64,000 nucleotides of DNA, taken from NCBI RefSeq assembly GCF_029853675.1, contig NZ_CP122539.1, positions 2,809,001-2,873,000 on the forward strand. Reading direction: 5' to 3'. The notes below the pieces were generated by a model. That model did no database searches and was not told the DNA's origin. It worked only from the letters and a program-made list of their open reading frames with translations. Origin of the DNA: Tenacibaculum tangerinum. GTDB lineage: Bacteria; Bacteroidota; Bacteroidia; Flavobacteriales; Flavobacteriaceae. Below are positions 60,806 through 64,000 of this stretch, in pieces (within the stretch, counting starts at the first letter, position 1; every line of letters begins with the position of its first letter). The position numbers and the translations under genes were made by a program.

Positions 60806-61486
60806 TTACATAGGAGTAGCACTCCAAGGACCATCTGAACGGTGTATATGGGTATAAGTTCCTTGAATACGTAAGTCAGATATAACACCTGTATATACTT
60901 GAGTAGAACTATTTGCGTCTTCTCCTTCCCATATATATGTGAGATTGTTACCATTTAAAGACCAAGAGCCATAAGTAATGTAAACACCCGGAGTGCCTAA
61001 CTCATCGAACTTGGTGGTGCCATCTTCAAAAAAATCTACTTGTGAAACAATTTCATAATCATTACTGTCAGGATAAACGGTGGTTATTTTCCATCTTGTA
61101 TTATCAAAAGACAAAGTTTTAAATGATTTTTCTTCACTATATACCGTTCCGTTACTATTGGTTATATATGCTCTAAAAAAATAAGCGGTATTAACAGTTA
61201 AGTCAGTAATAAAAGAGGTAAATGTATTCGCTGTTTCAGTAAGTGTATTATTATCAATTGTTGGATTTGGAGTGGTACTCCATGCGATTCCACGTTCTAT
61301 AATTTCATTTTCACTTTGGTAAGTTATCGTAACATCAATTTCCATTGATGTGAATGTTACCTCTTTATTATTTAAAATGGAGACTTTAACAAGTTCTTTA
61401 GATAAGTTCTCTTCATCATTACAACTACTGAATAAAATTGTGATGAATAGAAAAAATATAGTTGTTGGAAAAAATGTTGTTTTCAT
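60806..61486 (-). CDS. Lipoprotein with fibronectin-like and lipocalin-like parts
   Basis: 226 residues. Lipobox LFSSC (Cys22). Residues about 35-125 look like a fibronectin-type module as found in bacterial surface proteins (GIAWSTTPNPT, AYFFRAYITNSNGTVYSEE). Residues 130-226 read like a small lipocalin-like sheet (TRWKITTVYPDSND ... GSWSLNGNNLTYIWEGED). Binding role plausible; target unknown. Confidence 0.78.
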   Translation of the reverse strand: MKTTFFPTTIFFLFITILFSSCNDEENLSKELVKVSILNNKEVTFTSMEIDVTITYQSENEIIERGIAWSTTPNPTIDNNTLTETANTFTSFITDLTVNTAYFFRAYITNSNGTVYSEEKSFKTLSFDNTRWKITTVYPDSNDYEIVSQVDFFEDGTTKFDELGTPGVYITYGSWSLNGNNLTYIWEGEDANSSTQVYTGVISDLRIQGTYTHIHRSDGPWSATPM

Positions 61487-61550
61487 AGCACGGATTTTAA
61501 TGGTTTTTAATTTTTAGTCTATGAAAACAAAAAAGGTTGCGTTTGAAATA

Positions 61551-61582
61551 AAAAAATCGCCAAAATATTTTGGCGATTTTTT
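61551..61582 (-). terminator. Terminator of pnp
   Basis: Long A/T-flanked stem, AAAAAATCGCCAAAA (61551-61565) with TTTTGGCGATTTTTT (61568-61582), just after the pnp stop. Confidence 0.9.
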
Positions 61583-61603
61583 ATTGTATAGAAAGCATAA
61601 TTA

Positions 61604-63829
61604 TTAACTATCTCTCTTATCCTGTCTTGGTTTTCTATCGTCTCGGCGGTTATCGCGATTACGATTGTCTCTTCCTTTATTATCTCTCGGTGGTCTTGCC
61701 ACATACCCTTCTGGCTTTGGTAATAAAGCCTTACGAGATACTTTTTCTTTACGTGTTTTAGGGTCGATTCCGAAGTACTTCACCTCTAAAACATCACCTA
61801 AATTAACCACATCTGTTACATTGTTGGTACGTTCCCAAGCTAACTCGCTAACGTGCAACAATACCTCGTTTCCTGGAGCTTCAGTATATTCTACAACCGC
61901 ACCAAAATCTAATAATTTTATTACTTTTACTTCGTAAACACCACCTTTTTCAGGTTTAAACATCATCGATTCAATTCGAGCGATAACTTTATCAATTCCC
62001 TCTTGGTTGGTTCCCAGAATTTCAACAATTCCTTCTTCTGTAACAGGGTCTTCGTTAATAACGATGGTAGTTTCCGTCTCTTTTTGTAACTCTTGAATGT
62101 GTTTTCCTTGTGGTCCGATAAAAGCACCAATTAAATCATTAGGAATTACTCTATTCACCATTTTAGGAGCATGAGCTTTTACATCTGCATTTGGAACAGC
62201 AATTGTGTCGGTTAATTTTTCTAAGATATGTAAACGACCATCACGCGCTTGTTTTAAGGCATTTACTAAGATTTCATAAGACAATCCTTTAATCTTAATA
62301 TCCATCTGACACGCTGTAATACCATCTGCAGTACCCGTTACTTTAAAGTCCATATCACCTAAGTGGTCTTCGTCTCCTAAAATATCTGATAATACTGCAT
62401 AGCGATCACCGTCAGAAATCAATCCCATGGCAATACCAGACACGGGTTTTTTCATTTGAACACCAGCATCCATTAATGCCATAGTACCTGAACAAACGGT
62501 AGCCATTGAAGAAGAACCATTTGATTCTAATACTTCAGAAACTACACGAACCGTATACGGACAATCTTCAGGAATCATGCCTTTTAAGGCTCTTTGTGCC
62601 AAGTTTCCGTGACCAATTTCACGACGAGAAGTCCCTCTTAAAGGACGCGCTTCTCCTGTCGAAAATGGAGGGAAGTTATAGTGTAAATAGAATTTTTCTT
62701 CGCCTTGTAATGTAGGTGAATCAACCATATTTGCATCTCTAGAAGTACCTAAAGTTACGGTAGCTAATGCCTGAGTTTCACCACGGGTAAAGATAGACGA
62801 ACCATGCGTTCTTGGTAAGTAATCTACTTCACACCAAATAGGTCTAATATCAGTGGTCTTTCGTCCATCTAAACGTAAACCTTCATTTAAAGTTAAGTCT
62901 CTAACTGCTGCTTTTTGTGCTTTACCAAAGTACTTTCCAACTAAGTCTCCGAAGTCTTCTAATTCTTCTTCTGTGAACATGGCAGTAACTTCTTCTTTTA
63001 CTTCAGAAAAAGCCAAACCTCTTTCTTGTTTAGAAGTTCCTTTTTTAGCAATATCATAACACTTTTGGTAGGCTGCATCGTGAATTTTTTGAGCCAATTC
63101 TTCATCTTCTCTTTCTCCTTCGTACTCACGAGTTTCTTTTTTACCTACTGCTTCAGCTAAAGCAACCTGAGCAGCACATTGTATTTTAATTGCTTCATGT
63201 GCAAACTTAATTGCATCAGCCATTTCTTCTTCTGAAATTTCTTTCATTTCACCTTCTACCATAGCCACAGAATCAGCAGAAGCACCAATCATCATGTCGA
63301 TGTCGGCTTCTTGTAACTGACTATAACTAGGATTGATAACGAACTCTCCGTTAATTCTTGCAACACGTACTTCAGAAATTGGTGTTTCAAAAGGAATGTC
63401 TGATAATTGAATGGCAGCAGAAGCAGCTAAACCAGCCAAAGCGTCTGGCATTACCTCTTCGTCATGAGACATTAATTGAATCATCACCTGAGTTTCTGCG
63501 TGATAATCTTTAGGGAACAACGGGCGCAACACGCGGTCTACTAAACGCATGGTTAAGATTTCTTCATTTGAAGGACGTGCTTCACGCTTCATAAATCCAC
63601 CAGGATAACGACCTGCGGCGGCAAATTTTTCACGGTAGTCTACTGTTAACGGTAAAAAGTCAATACCAGGGTTTGCCGTTCTTGCTGATACAACGGTTGC
63701 TAGTAACATTGTATCTCCCATTCTTACAACAACAGAACCATCTGCTTGTTTTGCTAATTTTCCTGTTTCTAATGTGATGGTTCTTCCATCTCCAAGTTCT
63801 ATTACTTGGCTAAATACTTTTGGAATCAT
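61604..63829 (-). CDS. pnp: Polynucleotide phosphorylase
   Basis: 741 residues. Two RNase PH domains (about 12-145, with [26 protein letters not shown], and 320-535, with [14 protein letters not shown] and [19 protein letters not shown]), a KH domain (about 555-615, [20 protein letters not shown]) and an S1 domain (about 622-690, [22 protein letters not shown]). A 40-residue R/D/N-rich disordered tail ends it. It degrades RNA 3'-5' with phosphate and can add tails. rpsO probably lies just beyond the right edge, as is usual. Confidence 0.98.
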   Translation of the reverse strand: MIPKVFSQVIELGDGRTITLETGKLAKQADGSVVVRMGDTMLLATVVSARTANPGIDFLPLTVDYREKFAAAGRYPGGFMKREARPSNEEILTMRLVDRVLRPLFPKDYHAETQVMIQLMSHDEEVMPDALAGLAASAAIQLSDIPFETPISEVRVARINGEFVINPSYSQLQEADIDMMIGASADSVAMVEGEMKEISEEEMADAIKFAHEAIKIQCAAQVALAEAVGKKETREYEGEREDEELAQKIHDAAYQKCYDIAKKGTSKQERGLAFSEVKEEVTAMFTEEELEDFGDLVGKYFGKAQKAAVRDLTLNEGLRLDGRKTTDIRPIWCEVDYLPRTHGSSIFTRGETQALATVTLGTSRDANMVDSPTLQGEEKFYLHYNFPPFSTGEARPLRGTSRREIGHGNLAQRALKGMIPEDCPYTVRVVSEVLESNGSSSMATVCSGTMALMDAGVQMKKPVSGIAMGLISDGDRYAVLSDILGDEDHLGDMDFKVTGTADGITACQMDIKIKGLSYEILVNALKQARDGRLHILEKLTDTIAVPNADVKAHAPKMVNRVIPNDLIGAFIGPQGKHIQELQKETETTIVINEDPVTEEGIVEILGTNQEGIDKVIARIESMMFKPEKGGVYEVKVIKLLDFGAVVEYTEAPGNEVLLHVSELAWERTNNVTDVVNLGDVLEVKYFGIDPKTRKEKVSRKALLPKPEGYVARPPRDNKGRDNRNRDNRRDDRKPRQDKRDS

Positions 63830-64000
63830 AGATTAATTCTTGTAAATTTTAATTTGTTTTTGTTTGTTGTTGTGTTGTTGTTGCTCCAATGGAAAATCAA
63901 AATTGTTGTTAGTAATTTTGAGCTTTTTATAAGTAGATTTCTGGTTGTTAGTCAGAAATGTATTGTTGTTTTAAATAAAAAAGAGGCACATTTATAGCGC
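63830..64000. other. 5' leader of pnp up to the window edge
   Basis: 170 bases with TTG/GTT-rich runs (63846-63880) and no gene. It should hold the pnp leader or its promoter, or the end of an upstream gene; nothing can be called. Confidence 0.4.

Noticed and set aside
61519..61704. Small minus-strand frame at the end of pnp
   Set aside because: It is an out-of-frame reading of the Arg/Asp-rich pnp tail and includes the terminator.
1..64000. CRISPR array, rRNA, tRNA, transposase or phage genes
   Set aside because: No regularly spaced repeats, no rRNA or tRNA-like sequences, and no transposase or phage structural genes were recognised in either strand by reading.

Overview
The window is chromosomal DNA from a low-G+C member of the Bacteroidota, almost certainly a marine-type Flavobacteriaceae. 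The evidence is the AT-rich sequence, promoter boxes of the TAnnTTTG type, the complete batABCDE aerotolerance cluster, a FecI/FecR/TonB-receptor cluster, many lipoproteins, and an HPPK-deoxynucleoside kinase fusion. The genus cannot be fixed from sequence reading alone; Tenacibaculum or a close relative is a guess. No rRNA, tRNA or CRISPR array was seen.

Layout. 1-2760: tandem duplication of a secreted M43-type zinc metalloprotease plus a small lipoprotein; the first copy is cut by the window edge and its small gene has decayed. 3150-6770: TonB-like protein and TonB-dependent receptor. 6840-12363: FecI-type sigma factor, FecR anti-sigma factor and STN-containing receptor on the minus strand, divergent from an acidic lipoprotein built of internal repeats. 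12440-24026: housekeeping genes (tex, metG, LD-carboxypeptidase, yraN, CvpA) with secreted proteins of unknown or redox function. 24035-26550: beta-carbonic anhydrase with a SulP anion transporter. 26759-35475: one long minus-strand Bat operon (MoxR, small protein, DUF58, BatD-like, BatA, BatB, BatC, BatD, BatE). 35666-43116: lpxH, tadA, MGMT, tatD, aminotransferase, desaturase and rsmG. 43235-44766: arsR, DUF6428-like and arsC with two matching candidate operators but no efflux pump. 44795-47990: RNA helicase, chromate transporter and YceI-like protein. 48077-50833: a UvrD-like helicase with a DUF2290-like partner, the best candidate for a phage-defence module. It is followed by about 670 gene-poor bases with repeat fragments, then a tail-less SSB, GNAT, Zn-ribbon, CBS and M28 peptidase genes. 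55795-61486: HPPK-dNK fusion, a sigma/anti-sigma-beta-barrel pair, a papain-like lipoprotein protease and two lipoproteins. 61604-63829: pnp.

How the genes work together. Two cell-surface signalling loci are visible, one FecI/FecR/receptor and one ECF sigma/anti-sigma-OMP, and each lies beside lipoproteins that could be their outputs. Both contain reading frames broken at a run of exactly seven A/T. In all three breaks one extra base restores a sensible protein, so homopolymer under-calling or slippage must be settled before these genes are called dead. Start codons were moved inward or outward where a signal peptide, promoter box or family N-terminus required it; each case is stated in the entry.
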